Shown here: piece after piece, positions 36,433 to 46,705 of the stretch
How positions within the stretch are numbered: the stretch's first letter is position 1
Layout: the number at the start of each line of letters is the position of its first letter
Assembly: GCA_019787685.1 (NCBI GenBank)
Contig: JAHNUO010000002.1
Location: 1,736,001 to 1,800,000 of the forward strand
From: Chiua virens
Taxonomy: Eukaryota > Basidiomycota > Agaricomycetes > Boletales > Boletaceae
Direction: 5' to 3'
Length of the DNA: 64,000 nt
Notes under the pieces: model-generated
What the model saw: only the letters and a program-made list of their open reading frames with translations
Databases searched by the model: none
Told to the model about the DNA's origin: nothing
Translations under genes and position numbers: made by a program

Positions 36433-38515
36433 ATGTCGATCGCAGAAGACGTCTCCGTCGCATCCACAAACACTCATGTCGGCGGCAAGTCACGTACCTG
36501 CGAGCTCGACGGATCCCCTCATCCAGAGAAAGAACAGCCCGCTGTTTCCGACAACAAAATAGAGCCTACGGATGGCTGGAAAGATAGTCTCGACAATCCC
36601 CGGAATTGGTCTCCCTTGAAAAAATGGACTGCGACATCTCTCGTCCGTACTGCTTGGTTCTTGTTTCTCTCCTCTTAGACGATTTTCCTAGGTTTCTTTT
36701 TACACATTTGTTACTCCCCTCGGCAGTTCCATGATGGCCCCCGGTCTCCAAGATCTTGCGTCGAAATACGGCATTACAAATCCTACAATTACTGGAATGA
36801 CCCTTAGTATTTTCCTTCTGTCCTTTGCTATTGGACCTCTACTCTTGGGACCTCTCTCCGAGATGTACGGTCGCGCCTGGGTATGTCGTCGGCTTCCTTT
36901 TCTGTTCTCCTCTTGAAAGCCATCAGGTTTTGCATATCGGCAACCTGGTGTTCCTCTGTTTCAACTTAGGCTGTGCCTTGGCACCAACTGCAAATGCATT
37001 TCTCGCTTTCCGTTTCCTCAGTGCGTCACAATTTCAAGTCATATGCCAACCTCCAGCTGAAGTTGTGTAGGTGGCTTCGCCGGAAGTGCACCAATCGCCT
37101 GTGGTGGCGGCGTTATAAGTGACCTCTTCGAAGAAAAAGAACGTGCATCTGCGATGGCCTTGTATACCCTCGGCCCTCTGATTGGTACTATTTTCCTTCT
37201 GAATGCGCCTGCAATGCGACTCATGCTTGCACGTAGGCCCAGCAATTGGACCGGTGATGGGTGGGTTTATCAGCCAAACCGTCGGCATCGAATACGTATT
37301 CTACGTAATCGTGGCCCTGTGTGGTGCTGCTTCAGCTCTCGCCATTCCCTTTCTAAGGGAGACATACGCACCGATCATTCGCCGGCGACTTCATGCCCAT
37401 AGGGCAGATCCCGAGCAAGGGGTTACAGGTTCTGATGTTCCGGATAGACTGAGCTATCTCTGGGTCAATTTGAAACGACCGGTCATCCTTCTCACACGAA
37501 GTTTCATTTGCTTTATTCTCAGCTTGTACATGGGACTGTAAGTGGCTGCTTTTTGAATCTGGGTCGGGAATTAACTGGACTCCTTTAGGATATATGGTCA
37601 GTCTCAACAGAACGAGACCTGCCATGGAAGGGACTGATACCTGACTCAAACAGGGATCTATTACCTGATGTTCGCTACATTTCCCGGTAGGTTTTGACGG
37701 GTTCCTGAGTGACCCCACCATCATTGAAGATCCCGACGGGCCATTTCAGACCTGTTTTCCACCGTGTATCACTTTAGTGTCGGCATTGGGGGCTTGGCAT
37801 ACATTGGTCTTGGCCTGGGGTTCCTTATCGCCACCATATTTGGTGCTAGAATATCAGACCAGATATACGTTCGGGTCAGTATTCGCATTCTGCTGGGGCC
37901 TACGCATATCTTCACCATCACAGCAGCTAGCAGCGAAGAAACGGAGGACAAGGAAAGCCCGAGATGCGTGTCCCAACGCTGATATTCGGCTCCTTCTTCG
38001 CCCCTATCGGATTATTGTGAGTGTGGGTATCTGCTGGTTCAGACGGGGTATTGACAGACCCCGAGCTGGTACGGCTGGTCGGCACAAGCTCGAGTCCATT
38101 GGATCATGCCGATCATCGGGACTGCCATCTATGGTTTCGCGTTAATGACGACCTTGTACGTGTCTCTTTGAGGCTGTGTGACACGTGATCTCAAATGGAA
38201 TGTGCAGTCTCCCCATCCAGCTGTACCTCGTTGATACCTTCACGTATTCTGCCAGTGCACTGGCCGCCGCCTCGGTGCGTTCTGAATTCTTGGCATTCTC
38301 ATGTATGAACGAGACATGAATCGTCCTTTTAGGTGTTCCGATCCCTCCTTGGGTTTATCTTCCCCCTGTTCGGAGAGCAGATGTATGCCAGACTGGGTTA
38401 TGGCGGTGGAAACTCGCTGCTCGCAGGACTCGCCATTGTCATCGGTATTCCGTTCCCGGTGTGGATCTACTACTACGGCGAACGCATTCGCGCACGAAGT
38501 TCGCTCAGCAATTGA
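36433..38515 (+). CDS. MFS drug/polyamine:H+ antiporter, DHA1 (Tpo1/Flr1) type
   Basis: Twelve-helix exporter. The start MSIAEDVSVASTNTHV (36433) precedes a hydrophilic N-terminus with the DHA1 signature DNPRNWSPLKKW (about 36590-36625). Then FVTPLGSSMMAPGL, LGPLSEMYGRAW (about 36845-36882), a motif C-like CGGGVISDLFEEKERASAMA (about 37096-37155), GPAIGPVMGGFI, RLSYLWVNLKRPVILLTRSF (about 37448-37507), and helices 7-12 including WYGWSAQARVHWIMPIIGTA (about 38070-38125) and LGFIFPLFGEQMYARLGYGG. The stop is at 38513-38515. The loop exon at about 37931 keeps frame if the acceptor CTAG at 37927-37930 is used (QRRNGGQGKPEMRVPTLIFG). Substrate unknown; polyamines and xenobiotics are usual for the group. 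About nine exons. Confidence 0.86.
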
Positions 38516-38854
38516 CAAAACTGTTCGACTTAACTGACTTGCAGGGATTTATTGACGACGTTTACACGACCCTCTCGAAGATAACTCTCACTTCTGGAAA
38601 CGGATATATGTAATACCATATCAGTACCAATGATGTCTAGGATCAAGTCATTAGGAATGTAGCATAAATATACGGTCCCCTCGGCTTTCGGGCCGGGACC
38701 TAGCCTTAGATAGTGCCGTCCGATTTAAACCGACGGCCATGTGTGATCGATCAACCCTGCATTCAATGGGCCCGGCCACCCCTGTCAATGCTACTCCGCA
38801 CGTTAAATCATACAGTAGCTACACGGACCCGCGGGGTCGATGACTCATATGCAG
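38516..38854. other. Intergenic between two convergent genes
   Basis: About 340 bases containing both 3' ends (MFS exporter and NSP1-like). A GC-rich imperfect palindrome around 38678-38730 is visible (GGTCCCCTCGG...GGGCCGGGACC), possibly a hairpin in one transcript end. No gene is seen. Confidence 0.4.
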
Positions 38855-40003
38855 TTATCGAGACAAGCCGAAACCCCGTTGTTTGAGAGTTGTGCTGCTG
38901 CCCAACATGTGGCCGTTCACGCCTGCGTCGCGCACTCTTCTCTCCACCTCGTTCACCTTGCCTTCTACTTCGCGTACCTGCCCCATCAATCCATTGCAGG
39001 CTTTCCAGATGGCTACTCAGGATTTGCGAGATTTGTACCATTGGATCCTCATTGCCATGAGAAGGTCCGTTGACAGATGATGTTAACGAGAGGGCATTGA
39101 CCGAATCGATCATCTGTGTGAGAGACCCGGACAGATCATCCAGATGTGAATGTAGTTCGGTGGCGAGGACATAACTGCCGAACGACAAATGCCAAGACGC
39201 CACATTAGTCAAAGAGAGTCATACGACATGACGTCGCACTTTCAAAAGAAAGGATGACTTACTTTTTATCACGTTCTGTGTCCGCTGGGCCCGTATCGAG
39301 CGCGCGTAAGCTGCCCCCCTGACCACCCAGAACCTCCCCGACGGATCGTTCGTAAGCATCCAACGTCGCCAAAAGGTCTTTTTGTTGTTGTTCAATATGG
39401 TCGTGCGCTTGCTCGATATCGGTTTGCTCTCGTTCCACAGCCAACACATGACTATATATTGCAGCCAACTGTGCACGGAATCCATTGCTCGATTACGGTC
39501 GCCACACAAGTCAGGTTTGCACTTACGTTGTTCCCATTTTCCATCAACGCGCGGTCCCACACTGCAACCTCGCCGGCAAACTTGTTGAATTCCCGGACAT
39601 GGCTGTCGAGGTCAGCCGTCCACTTATTGACGATTTCTTCAATCGTTTTCCCTCTCAGAACAGAAGGTGGTGGGACGATAATTGCAGTCGTGACGGGAGT
39701 GACTGTCGAGGAGTGAGCGGTTGTTGATGATTCCAGTGGGGTCCAATTTACCATCCTTGGGTTTATCAGCGTCCTTTGCGGGAGGTAATGACGAAGCACC
39801 CAAAGTTGCTGCAAAAACTCATGATGAGCATACGGTCAATGTACCAGTGAGATGGCTGACTAGATGGTATGGTGGCTGGAGGCTTGACACCGAAGAGTCC
39901 GGGAAGGGGTGCTACGCGGAGATGAGTTTGTTAGCGAAACACGGGATGCAGACTAACTTGAGTCTTTCTTTTCGGACTGTGTCTCTGTCGTCGTCTTGAA
40001 CAT
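38855..40003 (-). CDS. NSP1: NSP1/NUP62 C-terminal-domain nucleoporin lacking FG repeats
   Basis: Coiled-coil domain that anchors NSP1 in the NUP82 and central-channel complexes. Residues seen: SVLRGKTIEEIVNKWTADLD (about 39620-39680), HVREFNKFAGEVAVWDRALM, HVLAVEREQTDIEQAHDHIE, LDAYERSVGEVLGGQGG, and DPMVQISQILSSHLESLQWI (about 39000-39060). After IDG the frame is kept only if one G of a GGGG run (CCCC, 38991-38994) is dropped, giving QVREVEGKVNEVERRVRDAG and the end GFGLSR at 38855. The start is uncertain: MFKTTTETQ at 40003 gives only a short linker with a single LFG; another Met lies at 39754. The usual several hundred FG-repeat residues are absent. It follows NUP82 on the same strand at 107 bases and might be spliced onto it. 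Confidence 0.75.
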
Positions 40004-40110
40004 TCTCGACGCGTCCTTCAAAGCATCTCCGGAGATCACGCGTATGTCGGAGTCCAAATCGGAGATACCGCATTGGGACAAACCCCTGAGTAGTACTAGT
40101 ATGCTATACA

Positions 40111-43100
40111 TCATGATCTTCCTTCTCCTGCTGCGAGGGTGGTCGACCGAGCTGATATTTGCATCTGCGACGCCATCTTTACAATATCCTTCTCCAACTC
40201 TGCGATCTTTGTTTTCCTGTGTAGAAAGTGATCAGTTTGCTATCGCACCGAGGAGCACTGGACATACTCGATACTAGACCGTTCCCCTAGCTCAAACGCC
40301 TGTGAAACACCAAGCGACTGTGAATTATCAGAAACTTGCTTCTTCCTCTCTTCCTCTTTCGTTACAATATCACTCAAGCTTGGCATGATGCGGTCATACT
40401 CTCGTTTTAGCTGGGCATTGAGATCAGTATCAACCCATCAGAACACCGACGGTAACTTGAACTCACCAGTGTAGTCCTCGCCTTCAATGATGCCTCGTCA
40501 AACTTGCCTGCACCAATAACCTCTGCTTTCATTCTTCTCAGCTCCTCGAACCATTTTGTCTCGGATTCACTCAGCTCGGGCGAAACACCAGTTCATCAGC
40601 ACCTGCAACATCCTATCGGCCCTTCTCATCAATTCCTTATGAGTTGCCTTCATCCTCTGCATCCTCCCCACAACCCCTTCTTCTTTCGCCCCTTGTATGT
40701 CCCTCACTCTCCTCTTCAACGACTCGATACGGTCCAGCATTTCCCCGCACGTGCCCTGTGTTCTTGCAAATTCCACTTTTTGCAGATCGAGCCTGGCCTC
40801 GGCAGTTTTATTTGCTAGGAGCACTTCCCTCATGTGTGTTGTCATTGACGCTACTTGCGACCCAAGGAAACGAAGTGTATCCGGCGTAAGCATAAGCTCA
40901 CGCGCCGTGGTTCCAGAAGACAGTCGGGGAAGTGAGTTGCTACGTGTTAAAATAGCTGGCGGGACGAACGGTTCCGTACCGAGCAATGAGACGTATGCAG
41001 GAGGTCCATCCATTGGCACAAGCAGGCCGTCGGGAGCAATAGGCGCCGGTGCAGATTGCTCCGTAGAAGTGGGTAACGTGATAGCTAGTATTGATGACTC
41101 GGATGAGGAATGTGTTTCTTTTTGGGAGATAACCGTGCGGAGGTTCAGTGGGAAAGACGCGATTCGGAAGGCAGAAGTAAGGGTGAGTATACTGTAGGAG
41201 AGGTAAACGTCATTGGGTACACATAGTGCTGTTATCGGGTTTGAATACCTTCGAAGAAGTATCAGCAATAGCGATATAAATGTAAACCGACATATTACTT
41301 ACCGCCGTTGAACGGAAAACGTATTTAGAATGGTAGATACGCGAGTCCCTACCTCCTTCTCGAGCATGCAACTCAACCCCGCACCGTCGTCGTCGTCCGC
41401 TCGCAAAGCCGTCGCCAGACTGTCAAGCAACTCACCAAATTCGAGTGAGTGGACGCCAAAGGCGTGATAAATATAGATTGTATCGTCGTGTATTGGGTCA
41501 GGAAGGATGACTGGGTGGTTTGCTTGCAATAGATCCAGTAGTGGCTCCGTTGATGACGATGGCGTTTGGAGCATAGAGACGAGACCTAGGTCGATCGTTT
41601 CATACACAGCGAACATGGGTAGTTCATTGTCCTCTTTCCTGGATGAAAATCAGCTGTTCATAGAAAAACGAGTAGGACGGAAACCCACCTGTTTACTCTC
41701 CCATCGAGCTTCAACTTTCTCAACATCCAAGTAAACATCTGCTTTCCCATCCTGATAAGTGACAACAATGATTCCGAGTCTCTCTGTCTCCCCTTCGCGA
41801 TCTTCCTCCCCATCATCCGCAAAAGCCAGGTAAGCAATGTCCGTTGCATCGCCTCCTTCGCTGCCCTCCTAATACACACGGAGAAGGTTGAAGGAGGAAC
41901 GGTCCCTGTCTCGCGGGCTGGCTTTTGATAGTGTTCGGAGGATGCATAGGTACGGAGCCAGGGAAGGCGGTACCTGGAGGAAGTTGTTTAATAAGAGCAG
42001 AAACATATTTGTGCTGGTAAGTCATAGAGAGTTGAGAGATTAAACGTGGCCTCCGTATCTTGTGAGATAAATTCTTGTTTTGCAGTGATAAAACGTTCAA
42101 GGGTGTGGACGAATGAAGACGGGAAAGAACTGAATTTGGTTGAGATCGTTAACGCGTAGGGAGAACATGGATGATACACTCACGCATTACAGGGCATGTA
42201 CGGACAAATGGCGTAGATGTCTCCTGAGCGAGTCAAAGCATACACAGTCAAGGGACCCCAATCAGCTCTCCCTTTTCCGAGAGTAAATGAGGTGACCTCG
42301 CGTTCCGCGGGGTCTTGAGCAAGGAAAGACTTCGATTTTTTCTCGGGGACGAAGGAAAGAACTTGTTGCGGTTCCTCTGAATCAACCGAAATATCATACT
42401 CCCTATAATCAACAATCAGATTATCTGGGACAGAATAAAGTTGAGGAAGACTTGCCTGAGTTTCCCATCCACGGTCATGACCATGAGGGTTGATCCTGCT
42501 TCGCCCCATGGGTGCCAGTCAACTTTGGCAATGGGTACTGAGGATGTTGTCCCATGATAGAATTGTCCCACTTGAACCGCCCTACATTGATGCGTGAATG
42601 AAAGATATGACAAAAGAATAGTCATGCATACTTGCAATCGACGGACGAAGAAACGAGCTTTGTATATCCGGCGCGAGGTAGAACGACTACAGCAACCTGG
42701 TAAGCCCCTGCGACCGCAAGAAGCTTACCACTCGGGTTCAGCGCGAGTTGGTGGATGGGAAAGTCGATGTTTGGGACGTGAAGAACCTATTGTTTATCGT
42801 CATGCCTGGTCGGTGCATGTGGATAGTTCTACATACCTTGTAAGACTTGCCTGTCTCGCGTCCGAGCTTGGCTTCCCAAAGAGACGTCATCCTAAGTTCG
42901 GAGCCCACTGCGACGATGAGATCTACATCCTTGAGAGCCATAAACTGACGGCGACCCGAGAGAACGTATTCATGGCCGCTTTGAACAGGAGGTGGAAAGG
43001 GAGAGTTCAAGGGGTTGTTCTATCAGTGACTTTGATTGTTCTAGCTTCGAATTCGCGGAGACACGAAATATGGGATGCGTGTCGAGCAATGTCTGCCAGT

Positions 43101-43119
43101 CATCGTGTACAGTGTCCAT
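40111..43119 (-). CDS. NUP82: NUP82/NUP88 nucleoporin
   Basis: Scaffold of the cytoplasmic filament complex of the nuclear pore (with NSP1 and NUP159), needed for mRNA export. The start MDTVHDDWQTLLDTHPIF is at 43119. The N-terminal beta-propeller exons show RRQFMALKDVDLIVAVGSEL (about 42900-42955), VDWHPWGEAGSTLMVMTVDG (about 42460-42530) and FTLGKGRADWGPLTVYALTR with SGDIYAICPYMP (about 42185-42285), the NUP88/82 signature. The C-terminal half is helical: TPDTLRFLGSQVASMTTHMR, LDRIESLKRRVRDIQ, MQRMKATHKELMRRADRML (about 40570-40890), IAELEKDIVKMASQMQISAR (about 40160-40200), stop at 40111. An alternative splice (40147-40086) would extend it to a stop at 39953 or into the NSP1-like exons. 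Divergent from PRE10 by 154 bases. Confidence 0.85.
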
Positions 43120-43273
43120 AAGTGAGATCGTGGTCGAGGACGATGAGCGCGTCGAGCTAGTTCGATGGTCGCGTCTGGCTCGGTTCGGTTCGACTTTCCC
43201 ACAGACGCGACACCGAAGAGCTTGCGCGTACCACCACCACCAAGCTAGATCATCAACTCGCTCACTAACCACC

Positions 43274-44337
43274 ATGACCTTCCATCGGTACAGGCTACGA
43301 TCTTTCAGCGAGCACTTACTCGCCAGACGGCCGTATTTTTCAGGTGCGTCGATGTCCCGGAGCCCCCCTTTCTAGCTCAGTCTGATGGATATGCCATTCA
43401 GGTCGAGTATGCTAACAAGGCCGTCGAGAACTCGGGGTATGTATTTCTCTTCCTCTCATCAATGGTGACGGTATTCATACATCGCATTGCTAGCACCGCG
43501 ATCGGCCTCCGAGTCAAAGATGGTGTCGTCCTTGCCGTAGAGAAACTCATCCACTCGAAGCTCCTCGTTCCAGGCGCCAATCGACGTATCCAGACGGTAG
43601 ATAGACACATTGGCATGGTAGGATTACACCTTCTTCCACCCTTGCTCGCACTTATCATGTCCAGGCTACCGCAGGCCTCCTTGCCGACGGACGTAATGTC
43701 TCGAACAGAGCACGCAGCGAATGTACCACTATGCGCAACTGGATGAGAGAACCACCCACTCTCAAGGCATGTGTCACTTCAACTCATCGTCGTTCAGTCT
43801 TTTGAGCCAGAGAGCTATGCCATAGTATCTTTCGGATCGCATGGGACAATACGCGCAAGTCTATACGCTCTACTCATCCGTTCGACCATTTGGTATCAGC
43901 ACCATCTTCGCGGGGGTTGACAAGACTGGTCCATCGCTGTATGTTATCGAGCCTAGCGGCGTTTGCTTGGTGTGTGCTCTCCTCACTGCAATGTTCATAT
44001 GCTGACCTGTCGATCAGGGATACCACGGGGCAGCCATTGGCAAGGGACGACAACTGGCCAAGACAGAACTAGAGAAGCTTAAACTCTCAGAAGCTTTCTA
44101 CAAGGGAAGCCGTCTTTGAAGCCGCTCGAATGTCTGCTCCTTGCACTTCAGCTCGATTCAGCTTGCTGACATGATTCCAGAATATACCTCGTCCATGATG
44201 ACAACAAAGAAAAGGAATTCGAACTTGAGATGTCATGGGTGGGCAGCGACACGAATGGATTGCATGTATCTGTGCCAGCCGATCTGCTAGCAGAGGCAGA
44301 ACAAAAAGCAAAGGAGGCACTGGAGAATTTCGAGTAG
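43274..44337 (+). CDS. PRE10: PRE10, 20S proteasome subunit alpha7 (two frame breaks)
   Basis: Alpha-ring subunit of the 20S proteasome (PSMA3/Pre10 type). Just after the ATG at 43274 the conserved N-terminus [20 protein letters not shown] appears one base out of frame with the ATG: one T in ACCTTCC (43280-43281) is extra. Then [32 protein letters not shown] (about 43495-43555), [58 protein letters not shown] (about 43842-43900), [21 protein letters not shown] second extra T in GCTTTCT (44095-44097) precedes [11 protein letters not shown]; the end is [20 protein letters not shown] to ENFE (stop 44337). Alpha subunits are not catalytic. About eight short exons. It is convergent with RPN12 and starts a proteasome gene trio. 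Confidence 0.92.
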
Positions 44338-44441
44338 TTGTTCATGTCTGTATCAGAACCCATTCCCATCATTGAATGCAGCCCTGTACTCTATTTGTCC
44401 CTTGAGATGATATCACAGAGATCCATCCGACAACAAAATAT

Positions 44442-45496
44442 CTACACGATTTGCTCGAGTTCGCGTGCATACACTAGATTCGCCGCAATGAGTTTCTCTT
44501 TTGGAATTTCCGTCTGTTCATCATTCTTGCGTGCAAACCTGATGAGACCTGCGGTTAGATCTACTTGCCATCCACGCTATGAAATCTGCGTTAGCCAAAG
44601 AAGATGACTGGTTCATGCACCTACATACCTGCTGTGCGAATTTGAGAAGGTCAGACTGAGACGTAAAGAAGAGGAGTGTGGCAGCGTCCTTCAACGGAAG
44701 GCTCTCGTATGCCGCCTCTTCGCAACTTGCAATCTCGTTTCTATCGTACGCCGTGAGCGTCATCAGCATCCATGCCCAGCCCGAACCGCACCTTATCGTC
44801 CCCATGAGACTGTCTACAAAGAACTTGTATTCATCCGCGGGAGCCTCTTCCCTTGCATTCCAGACCTTGGAATAACTCCCTTCCATCAGCCACCGTTCAA
44901 GGTTGACCGGGTGGGCGATATAGGGATTGGCACCGATCTCGTCCGCAGGAAGAGGGAGTGATTCGAGGGTTGTGTGGAAGTCTGCAATTCTGTTTTGGGT
45001 GAGAAGGCGGATGAGGTTCAGCCCGCGAACGGGAAACTCGCGTTTGGAAGGGGGGAGAACGGATCTGTAGACACCGATCGGTGATCACGAACGAACGACA
45101 TCGGGTTGCGTGGGCTCACCTAAAGTCGGTATAAAATGTCTGTAGCTGGGAGAAATATCTGTCAAACGAGGGGACGTCTTTAGCCCGTATACTGCAGAAA
45201 GCACCAATCTCGAGGATGTCGCCTGGATCAAGGTGTGAGAGATGTGCGAGGTGAACAGCCTGGAATACGTTACGGGCGACGACCAAGTCTTGGAAGTTTA
45301 CCCCGGGAGCTGGGATGAGTAGACCTGCTTGTATCAAACCAATCTTGGAATAGTTGGGACGACGTCAGATGTGACTTAGATGGCAACTTACCTTGAGCTG
45401 GGCGAGTACTGCGCCGCATTTCTTGAGATCGGTCGGGCGGGCGTTGAACGCGGTCTGTAATTCGCGGTAGAGTGTGCCCAGCTGTCGAGAAGCCAT
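44442..45496 (-). CDS. RPN12: RPN12, 26S proteasome lid subunit (PSMD8)
   Basis: PCI-domain subunit of the 19S lid; its incorporation completes lid assembly. The start [20 protein letters not shown] is at 45496. Helical repeats follow: [40 protein letters not shown] (about 45225-45290), [40 protein letters not shown] (about 44970-45025), [20 protein letters not shown] (about 44850-44910). The PCI winged helix ends [37 protein letters not shown] (stop 44442). Four to five exons, about 265 residues, close to the family length and with no frame problem. It shares a 118-base divergent promoter with PRE3, so the two may be co-regulated. No Rpn4-type PACE box (GGTGGCAAA) is seen in that region. Confidence 0.94.
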
Positions 45497-45614
45497 CGCG
45501 GTCGTTGTTGAGAAACTTGACTAGTCAATGTACGCGCGTCCACTGGCAGGAGACGCGTCAGCCCAAGCCAAAGCTAACAGCCACTCAATTCCACCTTGAC
45601 CTCCACTCACTACA
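45497..45614. promoter_or_regulatory. Bidirectional promoter between RPN12 and PRE3
   Basis: Only 118 bases separate the two start codons, so both proteasome genes must be driven from here. It contains ACTAGTCA, a CACTGGCAGG block and C/A-rich pyrimidine stretches near the PRE3 ATG. No canonical TATA or yeast PACE element is present. Confidence 0.55.
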
Positions 45615-46605
45615 ATGGATCGCATCGACATGGACAGGCTCAAAACCGGCGAGGTCGACCTCGGCGTGCGTATTCATTCGCTCACCGCGCGATTCTTATC
45701 CACATGCATTTTCACAGACATCCATCATGGCCGTCCAATTCGACCGCGGCGTCGTCATCGGTGCAGATAGTCGTACGACGACCGGAAGCTACATCGTTTG
45801 TCGTCGCACTCATCATCGCTATCCCCCTCCTGATATCTTTGCGCGACCATCCAGGCCAACCGTGTCACCGACAAGCTCACTCACGTTCACGATCGCATGT
45901 ACTGCTGTCGATCGGGATCAGCAGCAGATACACAGGCCATAGCCGACATTGTCCATTACCACTGCCAGTTGGTAACGTGCGTCGAACGGACTCGCTTTCA
46001 TCTTTGTTTTCTGACATGTCTCTGAGAATAGACAAACGTATCACTCTTCACCTACGGTTGCATCTACTGCTGCTTTCTTTGAAAAAATGTGTTACGAAAA
46101 CAAGGACCAGGTGTCTGCTGGGATTATAGTGGCTGGTTGGGACAAGGAAACCGGTCCTAGTGTCTATAATATCCCCTTGGAGGTGGACTTTTCCGCCAGC
46201 CATGGGCTATTGGCGGTACGCAGAGACGCTCCAAAATCACCCTGTTTCTGCCCGTGACATGTTTAATCAGGTTCTGGGTCAACATACGTGTATGGTTATT
46301 GTGATGCTACTTATCAAGAGGGTTGGGGGGAAGATGAGACTATCGAATTTGTCAAGAACAGTATGTCTGCATGTCTTGTGCTCACGTCGAAGATGTTCAC
46401 ACCCCCCATAGCGCTCGCGCTCGCGATGTCTCGAGATGGCTCATCAGGGGGTGTCATTCGCATGTGCGTCATTACCGAGGAAGGTGTTGAACGGTTGTTT
46501 GTTCCCGGCAACCAACTACCCACGTTCTGGGAGGGCAAAGAGGTATTAGCGGCACCGATCAAGAAAGCCTTCGAGAACGTGCCAGTACCAATGGTCGTGG
46601 AATGA
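45615..46605 (+). CDS. PRE3: PRE3, 20S proteasome catalytic subunit beta1
   Basis: Caspase-like N-terminal-nucleophile protease subunit. The short propeptide [17 protein letters not shown] (start 45615) is followed by catalytic Thr1 in [20 protein letters not shown]; a phase-0 intron (45666-45717) separates the propeptide Gly from Thr1 exactly at the autocleavage site. Asp17 and Lys33 equivalents lie in GADSRT and ANRVTDKL. Later: [60 protein letters not shown] (about 46278-46335), [19 protein letters not shown], end PMVVE at 46605. In the CCCC run at 46173-46176 one base is missing: NIPL must continue [13 protein letters not shown], but the given frame reads EVDFSASHG. About six exons. Third member of the proteasome trio. 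Confidence 0.93.
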
Positions 46606-46705
46606 TTTGTATCACCTAGTATTATAAACTATCCTTCAGAAGGTTCAATGATGGATTGTTCAGAGAATAACCCTTTGATCAGACGGACGGAATGTATCTG
46701 AATCC

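Noticed and set aside
37925..37950. Apparent frameshift in the DHA1 transporter loop (AAGAAACGG)
   Set aside because: Using the acceptor at CTAG (37927-37930) instead of the upstream CAG gives QRRNGGQGKPEMRVPTLIFG in frame, so no indel is needed.
39700..39760. Frame change between the NSP1 linker and SVLRGKTIEEIV
   Set aside because: A 49-base GTAAAT...GACAG intron joins KPKD to VTPVTTAIIV, so this site does not need an indel.
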